A DNA stretch of 64,000 nucleotides, from positions 434,001 to 498,000 of the forward strand of contig JAEPMJ010000003.1 in assembly GCA_017644005.1 (NCBI GenBank), written 5' to 3'. This stretch comes from Rhizobiaceae bacterium. GTDB lineage: Bacteria; Pseudomonadota; Alphaproteobacteria; Rhizobiales; Rhizobiaceae. The notes below the pieces were generated by a model. It searched no databases, was not told the DNA's origin, and was given only the letters and a program-made list of their open reading frames with translations. This document shows, piece after piece, positions 8,428 through 17,268 of this stretch. Each line of letters starts with the position of its first letter. Positions within the stretch are counted from its first letter, which is position 1. The translations under genes were made by a program, and so were the position numbers.

Positions 8428-9030
8428 ATGCCCTGCTATTCGTTCGAAGGAATACGGCCTGTCGTCGATTCAACCTCGTTCCTGCACCCGACCGCTTCGC
8501 TGATCGGCGACGTTATCGTTGGTCCGGGCTGCTACATCGGCGCGGGTGCATCGCTGCGCGGAGATTTCGGACGGATCATTGTCGAGGGTGACAGCTCGGT
8601 CCAGGACAGTTGCACGCTGCATACGGGTGCCGGGTCGGACTGCGTGATCGGCCGAGGCGCCACGGTCGGCCATGGTGCGATCGTTCACGGGGCCAGAATT
8701 GGCGAGAATGCACTGATCGGCATGAATGCAGTTGTGCTTGATGACGCCGTGATTGGCCCCGAATGCCTTATCGGAGCACTCAGCCTCGTCAAATCCGACA
8801 TGAAAGCCCCTGCCCGCAGCCTGATTGCCGGCAATCCGGCACGGGTCGTGCGCCAACTGCCTGAGCAGGTGATCGTGTGGAAGAACGACGGTGACGGGGA
8901 ATATCAGCGGCTGGCGCGCCAGTCGCTCACCGACTTCGCCGAATGCGAACCGCTCCCCGAGATTGAAGCCGACAGGCGCAGGGTCTCGGGCGATGCACGA
9001 GCGGTGCGGCTCAAACTGAACACGGAGTGA
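8428..9030 (+). CDS. gamma-carbonic anhydrase-like hexapeptide repeat protein
   Basis: This 200-aa protein is a left-handed parallel beta-helix: hexapeptide-repeat steps such as VIGRGATVGHGAIVHGARIG fill residues 15-140. Three histidines (in TLHTG and GHGAIVHG) occupy the zinc-ligand positions of gamma-carbonic anhydrases and of PaaY/CaiE-like proteins. PaaY of the phenylacetate pathway is a CoA thioesterase, so a housekeeping thioesterase role in this CoA pathway is possible. The gene is 5 bases after the thiolase. Confidence 0.8.
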   Translation: MPCYSFEGIRPVVDSTSFLHPTASLIGDVIVGPGCYIGAGASLRGDFGRIIVEGDSSVQDSCTLHTGAGSDCVIGRGATVGHGAIVHGARIGENALIGMNAVVLDDAVIGPECLIGALSLVKSDMKAPARSLIAGNPARVVRQLPEQVIVWKNDGDGEYQRLARQSLTDFAECEPLPEIEADRRRVSGDARAVRLKLNTE

Positions 9031-9032
9031 TC

Positions 9033-9938
9033 ATGGGTATTTGCGAGGGACGCGTCGTCATTGTAACCGGGGCAGGCCGCGGGCTCGGTCGCGCCTATGC
9101 GCTGGCGCTGGCTGCCGAAGGCGCGAAGGTGGTCGTCAACGATCTCGGCGTCGGCACACACGGGGACGCAACCGCCGAAAAGCCGGCCGACGAGGTGGTG
9201 AAGGAGATCATTAGTGCCGGCGGCGAAGCCGTCGCCAATTTCGACGATGTCGCCGATTGGGATGGCGGAGCCAACATTGTCAAATCGGCACTGGACGGAT
9301 TTGGGCGGCTCGATGCTGTGGTCAACAATGCGGGTTTCGTACGCGACCGCATGTTCGTTTCATGCACGCCCGAAGAGTGGGACGCCGTCATCAAGGTTCA
9401 TCTGCGCGGACATTTCTGCGTCTCGCGGCACGCTGTCGATCACTGGCGGGCAGAGGCGAAGGCTGGGCGACCAGTCGATGCGCGCATCGTCAACACATCA
9501 TCAGGAGCCGGACTGCAGGGTTCCGTCGGCCAGAGCGCCTATTCGTCGGCCAAGGCCGGCATCGCTGCGCTGACACTTGTCCAGGCGGCCGAACTGGCGC
9601 GCTACGGCATCACTTCCAACTGTCTCGCTCCCAATGCCCGAACGCGGATGACCGAGCAGGCATTCGGCGAAGCGATGAGCGCCAGACAAGGCGACTTCGA
9701 CGTATTCGCGCCTGAAAACACGGCCCCGCTCGTGGCCTGGCTGGTGAGCGAGCGATCCGCCGACGTGACCGGACAGGTGTTTGAGCTTGTCGGTGGCAAA
9801 ATCAGCATCGCGCTGGGCTGGAACGACGGCCCGGCTTTTGACAAGGGCAGTCGTTGGGAGGCTGCGGAACTGGGCGACCGGATCCTGGACCTGATAGCGA
9901 AGCGCCCTGCGCCGAAGCCGGTTTACGGCACGCAGTAG
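9033..9938 (+). CDS. SDR family oxidoreductase (3-hydroxyacyl-CoA dehydrogenase-like)
   Basis: This is a 301-aa classical short-chain dehydrogenase. It has the NAD(P) motif TGAGRGLGRAY near residue 14, VVNNAG, a catalytic Ser in NTSSGAG and YSSAK. The longer loop after the nucleotide motif (NDLGVGTHGD) is typical of the SDRs in peroxisomal multifunctional-enzyme and steroid-degradation families. It would oxidise the 3-hydroxyacyl-CoA. ATG 9033 follows GGAG at 5 bases, overlapping the upstream stop region, and ends the operon. Confidence 0.88.
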   Translation: MGICEGRVVIVTGAGRGLGRAYALALAAEGAKVVVNDLGVGTHGDATAEKPADEVVKEIISAGGEAVANFDDVADWDGGANIVKSALDGFGRLDAVVNNAGFVRDRMFVSCTPEEWDAVIKVHLRGHFCVSRHAVDHWRAEAKAGRPVDARIVNTSSGAGLQGSVGQSAYSSAKAGIAALTLVQAAELARYGITSNCLAPNARTRMTEQAFGEAMSARQGDFDVFAPENTAPLVAWLVSERSADVTGQVFELVGGKISIALGWNDGPAFDKGSRWEAAELGDRILDLIAKRPAPKPVYGTQ

Positions 9939-9954
9939 AGCGGTGGGCGGCCGT

Positions 9955-11544
9955 TCAGGCCGCCGCTTCGTCCTGTTTTCTCAATTCGGTTTTCAGAACC
10001 TTGCCCTGCGGGCTCGTCGGCAATACATCGCGAAACTCGATGAAACGGGGCACCTTGAAGTTGGCAATGTGATCGCGTGCCCATGCGACCAGTTCTTCCG
10101 CTGTCGCGCTGGTGCCCGGTCTCAGCACCACGAATGCCTTGCCGACCTCGCCCATGCGCTCGTCGGGTACGCCTATCACCGCAATCTGGCCGATGGCAGG
10201 ATGAGCGCTCATCAGCCGCTCGATCTCGGCCGGATAGCAGTTGAAACCGCCGGTTATGTACATGTCCTTGAGACGGTCTTCGATCCTCAGATCGCCGTTC
10301 TCATCGAAGTAGCCGATGTCACCGGTGTGCAACCATCCGTCCGGGTCGATCGTCTTGGCTGTCGCATCCGGGTCGTTGAAGTAGCCCTTCATCACCAGAT
10401 AGCCGCGGATGACGATTTCGCCCGGGTGGCCGTCCGGCAGCAGATTGCCGTCGTCGCCCATGATCCGCACTTCCGTATCGGGAAACGCCTTGCCGGCCGT
10501 GTTTGCTATCTGCGCGTCGTCATCCTTGTCGCTGCACATCGTGCCGTAGCCGCCGCATTCGGTCAGGCCGTAGCCATTTACCACGCCGGCGAAGCCAAGG
10601 TCTTCCCGCATGCGCCTGATAAGCGTCGCGGGCACAACAGCGCCGCCGGTGACGCCAAGGCGAAGGCTCGAACGGTCGAACCCGGCCAGATTCGGATGTT
10701 GCAGCATGCCATGGAATATCGCCGGCGGGCCTGCGATGACGCTGATGTCTTCGCCTGATACGCGCTTGAGTATCTCTTCGGCATCGTAGGTCAGGTGCGG
10801 GATCAGTACCGCGCCACGCATCAGGGAAACGATCGCACCGGATCGGTATCCGAATGCGTGAAAGAACGGCGGAATAACAAGAAGCCGGTCGCCGCGGCAA
10901 ATTCCGACCCGTGTCGCCCATGCATCGACCACGCTGAGGCATTGGCGATGCCGGTACATCACGCCTTTCGGATAACCTGTCGTTCCAGACGTAAAAAGAA
11001 GGTCGGACAGATCTTCCGGCCCAACCTCGTTCTCTCGCGCAATCTGATCGTCCGGGGTCACGCTCTCTCCGACCGACAGGAATTCGTCCCATGACACGTC
11101 ACCCGGCCGGGCACCGTCAAACACGACGATATTGCGCAGCGCCGCTCGCGCCTCGGCCGGTAGCTGGTCCGGATAGTACCTGCCGAGGAACTCGCCGCAG
11201 GCGAACATGATGTTTGCGCCGCTGCGCTCGATCAGATCGCTGACTTCCGCGCCCTTGAAGCGGGTGCTGACCGGTACGAGCACCGCGCCCGCCGACACGA
11301 GCCCCAATGCGGTCAGGAACCACTTCCACGAGTTCGGTGCCCAGATCATCACACGGTCGCCCTTGCCGACGCCAGCGGCGATCATCGCGCGAGCCACGCG
11401 GCGACGCATCGCATCGAGTTCGACAAAGGTGAAGGTGGTTCCACCATCTTCCAGTGCCGTCTCGGTTCCGTAAATCTCGGCAGCACGCGCCGATAGCGCC
11501 GGAATCGTTGTGAACTCCCAGCCGGAATCGTGGATGTTTTTCAT
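9955..11544 (-). CDS. AMP-dependent acyl-CoA ligase (FadD3-like)
   Basis: The 529-aa adenylate-forming enzyme activates a carboxylic acid with ATP and CoA, the entry step for this cluster. It shows LLFTSGTTGYPKGV near residue 187 for ATP binding, the NGYGLTECGG motif near 330, TGDIGYFDENGDL and KDMYITGGFNCYPAEIE, and the C-terminal catalytic Lys in SPQGKVLK. It is the only gene of the island on the minus strand, convergent with the SDR operon by 16 bases and divergent from the next operon. Resemblance to the steroid-ring ligase FadD3 is by eye; the substrate is unproven. Confidence 0.88.
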   Translation of the reverse strand: MKNIHDSGWEFTTIPALSARAAEIYGTETALEDGGTTFTFVELDAMRRRVARAMIAAGVGKGDRVMIWAPNSWKWFLTALGLVSAGAVLVPVSTRFKGAEVSDLIERSGANIMFACGEFLGRYYPDQLPAEARAALRNIVVFDGARPGDVSWDEFLSVGESVTPDDQIARENEVGPEDLSDLLFTSGTTGYPKGVMYRHRQCLSVVDAWATRVGICRGDRLLVIPPFFHAFGYRSGAIVSLMRGAVLIPHLTYDAEEILKRVSGEDISVIAGPPAIFHGMLQHPNLAGFDRSSLRLGVTGGAVVPATLIRRMREDLGFAGVVNGYGLTECGGYGTMCSDKDDDAQIANTAGKAFPDTEVRIMGDDGNLLPDGHPGEIVIRGYLVMKGYFNDPDATAKTIDPDGWLHTGDIGYFDENGDLRIEDRLKDMYITGGFNCYPAEIERLMSAHPAIGQIAVIGVPDERMGEVGKAFVVLRPGTSATAEELVAWARDHIANFKVPRFIEFRDVLPTSPQGKVLKTELRKQDEAAA

Positions 11545-11623
11545 CGATGCCCGTTCGTTTTCGATCTGCGCGAGATGGCGCGTTCACTCGATCGTCGCAC
11601 CATATAACTTGCGGCGCGAACGG

Positions 11624-11645
11624 CATCGTCCGAAAGGACGAATGA
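11624..11645. promoter_or_regulatory. operator-like dyad, copy 3 of 3
   Basis: The core ATCGTCCGAAAGGACGAAT here is a near-perfect palindrome (TCGTCC-GAAA-GGACGA). Read on the minus strand it matches copies 1 and 2. It lies between the divergent ligase (start 11544) and SDR (start 11691), about 46 bases from the SDR start, where one regulator could control both directions. Confidence 0.62.
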
Positions 11646-11690
11646 ACCGGCTTCAGCGGGGGCTAGAGCCAAAACAGGAGATACACGCAT

Positions 11691-12506
11691 ATGGCCAAGG
11701 ACATGACGGGACCGCAAATATTGTCGATGGCCGGCAAGGTTGCCCTGGTCACCGGGGGCACCAAGGGCATCGGCCGGGTCATCGCCGAATACCTGCTTGA
11801 TGCGGGCGCCAGCGTCGTTGTCTGCGCGCGCAACGAGCCGGAAACGCTGCCGGAGGCAGGCGGCAAACGTGCCACGTTCGTTTCGGGAGATGTCCGCAAG
11901 GCGGACGAATGCGCACGCATCGTTGACGCGGCGGTGTCGCAACATGGCCGGCTCGACATCCTGGTCAACAACGCCGGTGGCTCGCCGCACGCAGACGCTG
12001 CGACGGTATCGCCGCGCTTCTCGGAGGCCGTTGTAGCGCTCAACCTCCTTGCACCAATCCACATGTCGCAGGCGGCTCACAAGGTGATGGCCCGACAGGG
12101 CGAAGGCGGTTCGATTGTCAACATCGCCAGCGTGTCTGCGATCCGCCCCTCTCCCGGAACCGCCGTGTACGGCGCGGCCAAGGCGGGGTTGCTGGGCCTG
12201 ACCCGGAGCCTTGCCCAGGAATGGGGACCATCCGTTCGGGTCAACGTCATCGTGGCAGGGTTGATGGAAACCGAAGATGGCGCGCGAACCTATGGTTCGG
12301 CGGCGGCGATGCGCGAGATTGCGGCTGCCACTCCCATGAAACGCATGGGCATGGGCGCAGATATCGCCGGGGCCGTACTCTACCTGACCAGCCCGCTTTC
12401 CGGCTGGGTTTCAGGTGCCACGCTGGAAGTTCATGGAGGCGGCGAGCGCCCGCACTTCCTCGATATCATCCAGCGCAACATGCCCGCGGAGGAGACGGAC
12501 GATTGA
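11691..12506 (+). CDS. SDR family oxidoreductase
   Basis: The 271-aa product is a classical SDR, with TGGTKGIGRVIAE near residue 22, LVNNAGG, Ser in NIASVSA and the complete YGAAK catalytic pair. It most likely interconverts a hydroxyl and a keto group on a pathway intermediate using NAD(P). AGGAG lies 10 bases upstream of ATG 11691. It opens the second plus-strand operon, just after operator copy 3, and overlaps the lactonase start. Confidence 0.88.
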   Translation: MAKDMTGPQILSMAGKVALVTGGTKGIGRVIAEYLLDAGASVVVCARNEPETLPEAGGKRATFVSGDVRKADECARIVDAAVSQHGRLDILVNNAGGSPHADAATVSPRFSEAVVALNLLAPIHMSQAAHKVMARQGEGGSIVNIASVSAIRPSPGTAVYGAAKAGLLGLTRSLAQEWGPSVRVNVIVAGLMETEDGARTYGSAAAMREIAAATPMKRMGMGADIAGAVLYLTSPLSGWVSGATLEVHGGGERPHFLDIIQRNMPAEETDD

Positions 12507-13354
12507 AGACATTCAATGCCCACACGATAGCGACGGGCTTTGCCTATCCGGAGGGCCCGCGCTGGCAGAACGGGCTGCTCTGGTTTGCCGACCAGCACGC
12601 CGGGTTCGTGCATGCAATTTCCGCAAGCGGCGCCGTCACCGAGAGCTTTGCTGTACCAGGCAGTCCGTCGGGCATCGGCTGGATGCCGGATGGCGACCTG
12701 CTTGTCGTCTCCATGGAAACGCACCAGGTTTTGCGCCGAGTAAGCGGCAAACTGCAACAGCATGCCGACCTTTCAGAATATCATCGCGCCCAGACCAACG
12801 AAATGGTGGTCGGATCCGACGGGCGGGCATATGTCGGCAATATCGGCTTCGACTTCGATAATGGCGAAGAGCCGGCGCCGACCATGCTGCTTCTCGTCGA
12901 ACCGGATGGAACAGTACGGCAGGTCGCGGACGACCTGCTGTGTCCCAACGGCACTGTTGTTACGCCTGACGGGAAAACCCTCATCATCGCCGAATCGCTG
13001 GCAAACCGTTTGACCGCATTTGATGTCGCCGCCGACGGTTCGCTGTCCAACCGGCGTGTCTTCGCGGACGTGCCGGGCCACATTCCGGACGGCATTTGCC
13101 TGGACGCCCAGGGCCAGATCTGGGCCGCGTCGCCATTCACGAATTCCGTCATCCGCGTCAGCGAGGGCGGCGAAATCACGGCGACTGTCGCCATTGACGG
13201 TGCCGGTGCGTTTGCGTGCATGCTTGGCGACGAGGACCGCCGCACGCTGTTCGTTTGCTGTGCAGCAGAACACCAGCGCTCCAGAACAGTCGCCCTGCGT
13301 TCGGGACGCATCGATATAGCGCGAGTGGATGTGCCTGGCGCCGGCTGGCCCTGA
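12503..13354 (+). CDS. SMP-30/gluconolactonase/LRE family protein
   Basis: This 283-aa six-bladed beta-propeller would open a lactone. Expected metal ligands are visible: Glu in YPEGPRW, Asn in CPNGTVVTPDG and Asp in PDGICLDAQG. The start is TTG 12503, overlapping the SDR stop, with GGAGGAG 8 bases upstream; no ATG fits the family N-terminus. A lactonase suggests that the pathway includes a ring-oxygenated, lactone-type intermediate, but no Baeyer-Villiger monooxygenase is in the window. Confidence 0.82.
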   Translation: MKTFNAHTIATGFAYPEGPRWQNGLLWFADQHAGFVHAISASGAVTESFAVPGSPSGIGWMPDGDLLVVSMETHQVLRRVSGKLQQHADLSEYHRAQTNEMVVGSDGRAYVGNIGFDFDNGEEPAPTMLLLVEPDGTVRQVADDLLCPNGTVVTPDGKTLIIAESLANRLTAFDVAADGSLSNRRVFADVPGHIPDGICLDAQGQIWAASPFTNSVIRVSEGGEITATVAIDGAGAFACMLGDEDRRTLFVCCAAEHQRSRTVALRSGRIDIARVDVPGAGWP

Positions 13355-13501
13355 CTGCAATCCTGGAAATCGGAATTCGACCCGAGGCGGGCTGTTTGTG
13401 GCGGTCGAGCGCTGATTTCATTCCACTAGTCGATCCAGACGATGCTTGAGCGCAGTCGCGGCGCCCATGATCCCTTGGTTTGCGAAAAATGGAGTGACGG
13501 C

Positions 13502-14407
13502 GTGAAGATACTGATTGTCGGCGGCACAGGTATGATCGGAGGCCATGCGGCAGGCCACCTCGCTGCTGAAGGATACGATGTAACACTGGCGGCCCGCAAG
13601 CCGGCTCCCGATGGCACCCCCATGGCAAGTATGCCGGCCATCTTCGGCGACTATACCAAGGGCGAATTCAGCGAAGCTGATCTGGCACCGTTCGACGCGA
13701 TCGTGTTCGCCGCCGGAAACGACATCCGCCATATCCCGAAGGACGCTGACGCCGACGACTTCTGGCAAAAGACACAGATCGGCGGCGTGCCCGACTTTGT
13801 CGCGTTGGCCAAAAAGGCCGGGGTGAAGCGCGTCGTGCAGTTGGGCAGCTATTACCACCAGGTTATGCCCCACCTGGCCGAAACGGATGCCTATGTGCGC
13901 GCGCGCAAGCTGGCCGATGAAGGCGCGCGAGCGCATGCGACACAGGACTTCAACGTCACTACGCTCAATCCACCCTCCATTGTGGGCGCGATACCGGGTA
14001 TCGCCGCAAAGCGCTATGAAACACTGACGAGATGGGCCAAGGGTGAACTCGACATTCCCGATTTCGCGCCGGCCGGCGGCACCAACTACATGTCCGTTCG
14101 ATCGCTTTGCGAGGCCATTTCCGGGGCTCTCAGAAATGGCGAAAGCGGCAAAGCTTATCTGATCGGCGACCAGAACCTCACCTTCCGCGATTTTTTCCAG
14201 ATGGTCTTCGACGCCGCCGGCTCTACCCGCCGGATCGAGGAGCGCGATCAGGAGCATCCGTTGCTCCCCGACGCCTTCATCGTTCCAGGACGCGGCAATA
14301 TCCTCGCCTACGAACCGGATCCGGTCGAGACCGCCTTGCTCGGCTATCGCCGCAATGATGTACGTCGGGCGGTGGAGGAAGTCGTGTCGCTCGTCGGCGG
14401 CGACTGA
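13502..14407 (+). CDS. NAD-dependent epimerase/dehydratase family (extended SDR)
   Basis: This is a 301-aa Rossmann protein opening with KILIVGGTGMIGGHAAGHL. The usual YxxxK is not obvious; the expected position reads SYYHQ, so the activity could be atypical. The C-terminal part resembles NmrA and 3-beta-hydroxysteroid dehydrogenase-like proteins. Translation starts at GTG 13502 with GGAG 7 bases upstream. A 147-base gap before it holds no copy of the island operator. Confidence 0.72.
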   Translation: MKILIVGGTGMIGGHAAGHLAAEGYDVTLAARKPAPDGTPMASMPAIFGDYTKGEFSEADLAPFDAIVFAAGNDIRHIPKDADADDFWQKTQIGGVPDFVALAKKAGVKRVVQLGSYYHQVMPHLAETDAYVRARKLADEGARAHATQDFNVTTLNPPSIVGAIPGIAAKRYETLTRWAKGELDIPDFAPAGGTNYMSVRSLCEAISGALRNGESGKAYLIGDQNLTFRDFFQMVFDAAGSTRRIEERDQEHPLLPDAFIVPGRGNILAYEPDPVETALLGYRRNDVRRAVEEVVSLVGGD

Positions 14408-14412
14408 CGGCA

Positions 14413-14850
14413 ATGGCGGCCGATCCCGCAGCAGCGCACGTATTCCGCGACCTCGCGGAACGCTACGCCTTTGCCTGCGACCGCCGAGACGCCGATGCCT
14501 TTGCGGCTGTGTTTACGGCTGACGGCGTCCTCGAGGCTCCGCGAGGCCGCTTTTCCGGTCATAACGAGCTACGCGGTGTCATCCCGATGATGGAAAGGCT
14601 CTACCTCAAGACCTTCCACGCAGTTCTCGGCCAGCAGGTGGACATCGGTGACAGCGAAGCGCGGGGCGAGACCTACTGTATTGCCAGGCATTATTTCGAA
14701 AAGGCCGACGGCGGCGCCCGCTGCTACGAAATGACCATCCGCTATCGCGACGGTTTCCGTCGTGAAGGCTGCGCCTGGTTCTTCTCGTCGCGCGCGCTGA
14801 TTGTCGAGGCCACCCACACATTCGCGGTGCAGCTGCCCGCGCAACATTAG
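14413..14850 (+). CDS. NTF2-like / SnoaL-like family protein
   Basis: The 145-aa product matches the nuclear-transport-factor-2 fold in layout. It has an N-terminal helix pair (VFRDLAERYAFACDRRDADAF), then AVFTADGVLEAPRGRFSGH, and beta strands ending in FFSSRALIVEATH. Members of this fold act as isomerases, dehydratases or cyclases; one is the bile-acid dehydratase BaiE. It lies 5 bases after the epimerase gene. The assignment is to fold only. Confidence 0.72.
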   Translation: MAADPAAAHVFRDLAERYAFACDRRDADAFAAVFTADGVLEAPRGRFSGHNELRGVIPMMERLYLKTFHAVLGQQVDIGDSEARGETYCIARHYFEKADGGARCYEMTIRYRDGFRREGCAWFFSSRALIVEATHTFAVQLPAQH

Positions 14851-14874
14851 ATCGCAATAACTCCGGAGGAGATG

Positions 14875-15756
14875 ATGGACGAAAAATCGATACTCGGCCT
14901 TGAGGGAAAGGTAGCGTTCATCACTGGCGGCGGCGCGGGAATTGGTCGCGCCACGGCGGAACTATTCGCCAAGGCCGGCATGAAAGTTGCCATAGCCGAA
15001 ATCGACGCTACCCGCGCGGCCGACGTGCGCTCCGCACTCGACAAACTCAGTACCGAAAACCTCGTTATCGAAGCAGATGTGCGCAAGGGCGATGACGTAC
15101 GACATGCCATCGCCGAGGTGGAGAAGCGTTTCGGTCGCCTCGACGTTCTGGTCAACAATGTCGGCGACTATCTCGGCTACAAGAGCTACTTCGTCGATTC
15201 CACCGAAGATCAGTGGAACGAACTCTATGCCGTCAACCTGCTGCACATGTTCCATGTGACCAAGGCCGCTATCCCACTGATGAAGCGAAGCGGCGACGGC
15301 GGATCGATCATTAATCTGTCCACCATCGAAGCCTTCCGCGGCATTCCGCTGACGGTCGTTTACGCCGCATTCAACACTGCAATCACCGGATTCACGCAGA
15401 GCCTTGCGGTGGAACTGGGGCACGACAACATTCGTGTGAATGCCGTAGCACCGGAAACCACCAACTCGGCCCAGATCACCGCGACTCCCCGTGTTCCGCC
15501 GGAAAACCGCGACTACATTTCTCGCTGGTTCCCGATTGGGCGTTTCGGTGAAGGTGAGGATTCAGCCGGAGCAGCGCTCTTCCTAGCTTCGGGTCGACTG
15601 TCGGGCTGGGTGAGTGGTCACACAATCCTTGTAGATGGCGGCGCGCTTGCGGCGGGCGCCTGGATGCGGCTCCCGGACAACAAGAACTTCACTCATCTGC
15701 CCATTATAGTCGCCGACGGCTACACGCCACGGCCCGAGGCGGTGAAAGCGACCTGA
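14875..15756 (+). CDS. SDR family protein with catalytic Lys replaced by Asn
   Basis: This 293-aa short-chain dehydrogenase-fold protein has TGGGAGIGRATAE near residue 20, LVNNVG and a Ser in NLSTIEAF, but the catalytic motif reads YAAFN where classical enzymes have YxxxK. The codon is AAC at about 15375. Loss of this Lys usually impairs hydride-transfer chemistry, so it may be a divergent or non-redox SDR. GGAGGAG is 4 bases before ATG 14875; ATG 14872 is too close. It closes the second operon. Confidence 0.82.
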   Translation: MDEKSILGLEGKVAFITGGGAGIGRATAELFAKAGMKVAIAEIDATRAADVRSALDKLSTENLVIEADVRKGDDVRHAIAEVEKRFGRLDVLVNNVGDYLGYKSYFVDSTEDQWNELYAVNLLHMFHVTKAAIPLMKRSGDGGSIINLSTIEAFRGIPLTVVYAAFNTAITGFTQSLAVELGHDNIRVNAVAPETTNSAQITATPRVPPENRDYISRWFPIGRFGEGEDSAGAALFLASGRLSGWVSGHTILVDGGALAAGAWMRLPDNKNFTHLPIIVADGYTPRPEAVKAT

Positions 15757-15883
15757 CCGCTCCCCACCAGATCGGCCCCGATGCTTCCGTGACGTCTGCA
15801 GTCCGGCGCCAGTCCGGCACGTGGAAAGCCGGTGGTTCGTCGGGATGATTTCGGCTGGCTGAACCCGAACTCCAAGGCGCCTG

Positions 15884-16174
15884 TCAGGCGCCGTCGACGA
15901 TGAAGACAGTGCTCTTCGCGTTGGCGTGGCGAATTTTTGCCACTTCAGCATATTCGGGCGAATGCGCGAATGCCTTGGCGCTCGCCATGTCCGGAAACTC
16001 AATGATGACGACGCGGGTCGGCGACCAGAGTTCCGTATCGATAACATCGAGTTCGCCGCCGCGGGCGCGGTATTGGCCACCGTAGGTCTCGGCGATCGCC
16101 TTCGCCTGTTTCTTGTAGTCCTCGTAGACGCCAGGATTTTCGATTTTCGTATCGGCAATGATGAAGGCGGCCAT
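15884..16174 (-). CDS. DUF1330 domain-containing protein
   Basis: The 96-aa protein opens MAAFIIADTKIENPGVYEDY and contains VVIIEFPDMASAKAF and a SPEYAEV segment, which together are the DUF1330 pattern, a ferredoxin-like dimeric alpha/beta-barrel fold. Biochemical function is unknown. The start at 16174 is set by AAAGGAAG just upstream. It follows the MerR gene on the same strand and faces the end of the catabolic island. Confidence 0.82.
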   Translation of the reverse strand: MAAFIIADTKIENPGVYEDYKKQAKAIAETYGGQYRARGGELDVIDTELWSPTRVVIIEFPDMASAKAFAHSPEYAEVAKIRHANAKSTVFIVDGA

Positions 16175-16190
16175 CGCGCTTCCTTTCGAG

Positions 16191-16733
16191 CTATTGGCGG
16201 ACCTGGTCGAGCAGTCGCTTGCACTCCAGAAGATCAAACAGCGCTTCCTGCAACAATGCGCGGTTGTCGCGGGTAAGCTTGCCCTCGCCCGGCTGCACCG
16301 GGCCATCCTCTTCGCCCTTGCCGATGCCGAAGAAACGGCGGCTGGGTTTCGCCTTGGCTTCGCCAACCAGCATCCCGTCGTCCGGCCTGGCACCCGCCTT
16401 TTTCAGCGCCGCCTCTGCTTCCGCCTGCTTACGCTGGGCGATCGCCTCGACAGCGGCAAGGTCGCCCGCGCCGATGGCTATGACAAACTGGATGCCGTTG
16501 TCCTTGAGAAGTTTCTGCACGCCCTTGATGGTGTATCCCTGATCGTAAAGCATGAATCGGATGCCCTTGATCAGCTCCACATCCTGTGGGCGGTAGTAAC
16601 GGCGGCCACCGCCCCGCTTCATCGGCTTGATCTGCGAAAAACGCGTTTCCCAGAACCTCAGCACATGCTGTGGCAAATCAAGGTCGTCTGCCACTTCGCT
16701 GATGGTTCGGAAGGCGTCGGGGGACTTGTCCAT
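16191..16733 (-). CDS. MerR family transcriptional regulator
   Basis: The 180-aa regulator has an N-terminal MerR winged helix: [20 protein letters not shown] and [13 protein letters not shown], with a short coiled helix after. The C-terminal part is acidic and helical with no visible metal-binding Cys pair. Its position behind plsX-fabH-ihfA is the usual one in Hyphomicrobiales. ATG 16733 has GAGGAG about 5 bases upstream; GTG 16739 is the alternative. Confidence 0.9.
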   Translation of the reverse strand: MDKSPDAFRTISEVADDLDLPQHVLRFWETRFSQIKPMKRGGGRRYYRPQDVELIKGIRFMLYDQGYTIKGVQKLLKDNGIQFVIAIGAGDLAAVEAIAQRKQAEAEAALKKAGARPDDGMLVGEAKAKPSRRFFGIGKGEEDGPVQPGEGKLTRDNRALLQEALFDLLECKRLLDQVRQ

Positions 16734-16835
16734 GGGCACTCCTCAACGAAACGCTTCGAATCGGAACCGATTGCAGCCACTGGCGTCAGGAAATTCAAGT
16801 GAAATCGCAAGAAAGTTGCGTAAACCGTTCGTAAA

Positions 16836-17162
16836 TCAAGCGTCTTGCCGCTTGCTCTGTCTGTCCTTGTGCGACCTCAGGATGCGGTTTTTCAAGACGT
16901 TTGATGCTTTGAAAGTCATGACCCGGCGCGGCAGGATCGGCACTTCTTCGCCGGTCTTGGGATTGCGGCCGATGCGCTCGTTTTTCGAACGGACATGAAA
17001 GGTCGCAAAGGAGGAAAGCTTAACAGACTCGCCACGAACAATGGCATTGCAGACTTCTTCGAGCACCATCTCGACGAGCTGCGAGGATTCGGTACGCGAA
17101 AGTCCGACCTTCCGATACACCGCTTCGGCGAGATCGGCGCGCGTAATTGTCTTCCCCCCCAT
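16836..17162 (-). CDS. ihfA: integration host factor subunit alpha
   Basis: This 108-aa DNA-bending protein is of the HU/IHF family. It opens [20 protein letters not shown] and carries the beta-arm region with [13 protein letters not shown], including the Pro that intercalates in DNA. Alpha-subunit assignment rests on [11 protein letters not shown] and on the neighbouring fabH and merR, which is the standard location. A short basic tail extends beyond the core. Confidence 0.93.
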   Translation of the reverse strand: MGGKTITRADLAEAVYRKVGLSRTESSQLVEMVLEEVCNAIVRGESVKLSSFATFHVRSKNERIGRNPKTGEEVPILPRRVMTFKASNVLKNRILRSHKDRQSKRQDA

Positions 17163-17268
17163 CGCCGCTCTGCTCGTTCCCGGTAATTGATTTTTAGATA
17201 TACAGAAACGTTAGGGAATTGCCTCGGGCAGGTCAAGAACTGTTCCCTGCTTCATGGCAAATCGATCG

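Noticed and set aside
159-15756. Assigning the island to the complete mycobacterial HIP steroid route
   Set aside because: IpdAB, IpdC and a KstR2-like regulator are not seen; the resemblance of single enzymes does not prove the substrate.
16191-16733. The MerR gene as regulator of the catabolic island
   Set aside because: It belongs to the conserved plsX-fabH-ihfA set, and the island dyad does not have the long-spacer promoter layout typical of MerR sites.
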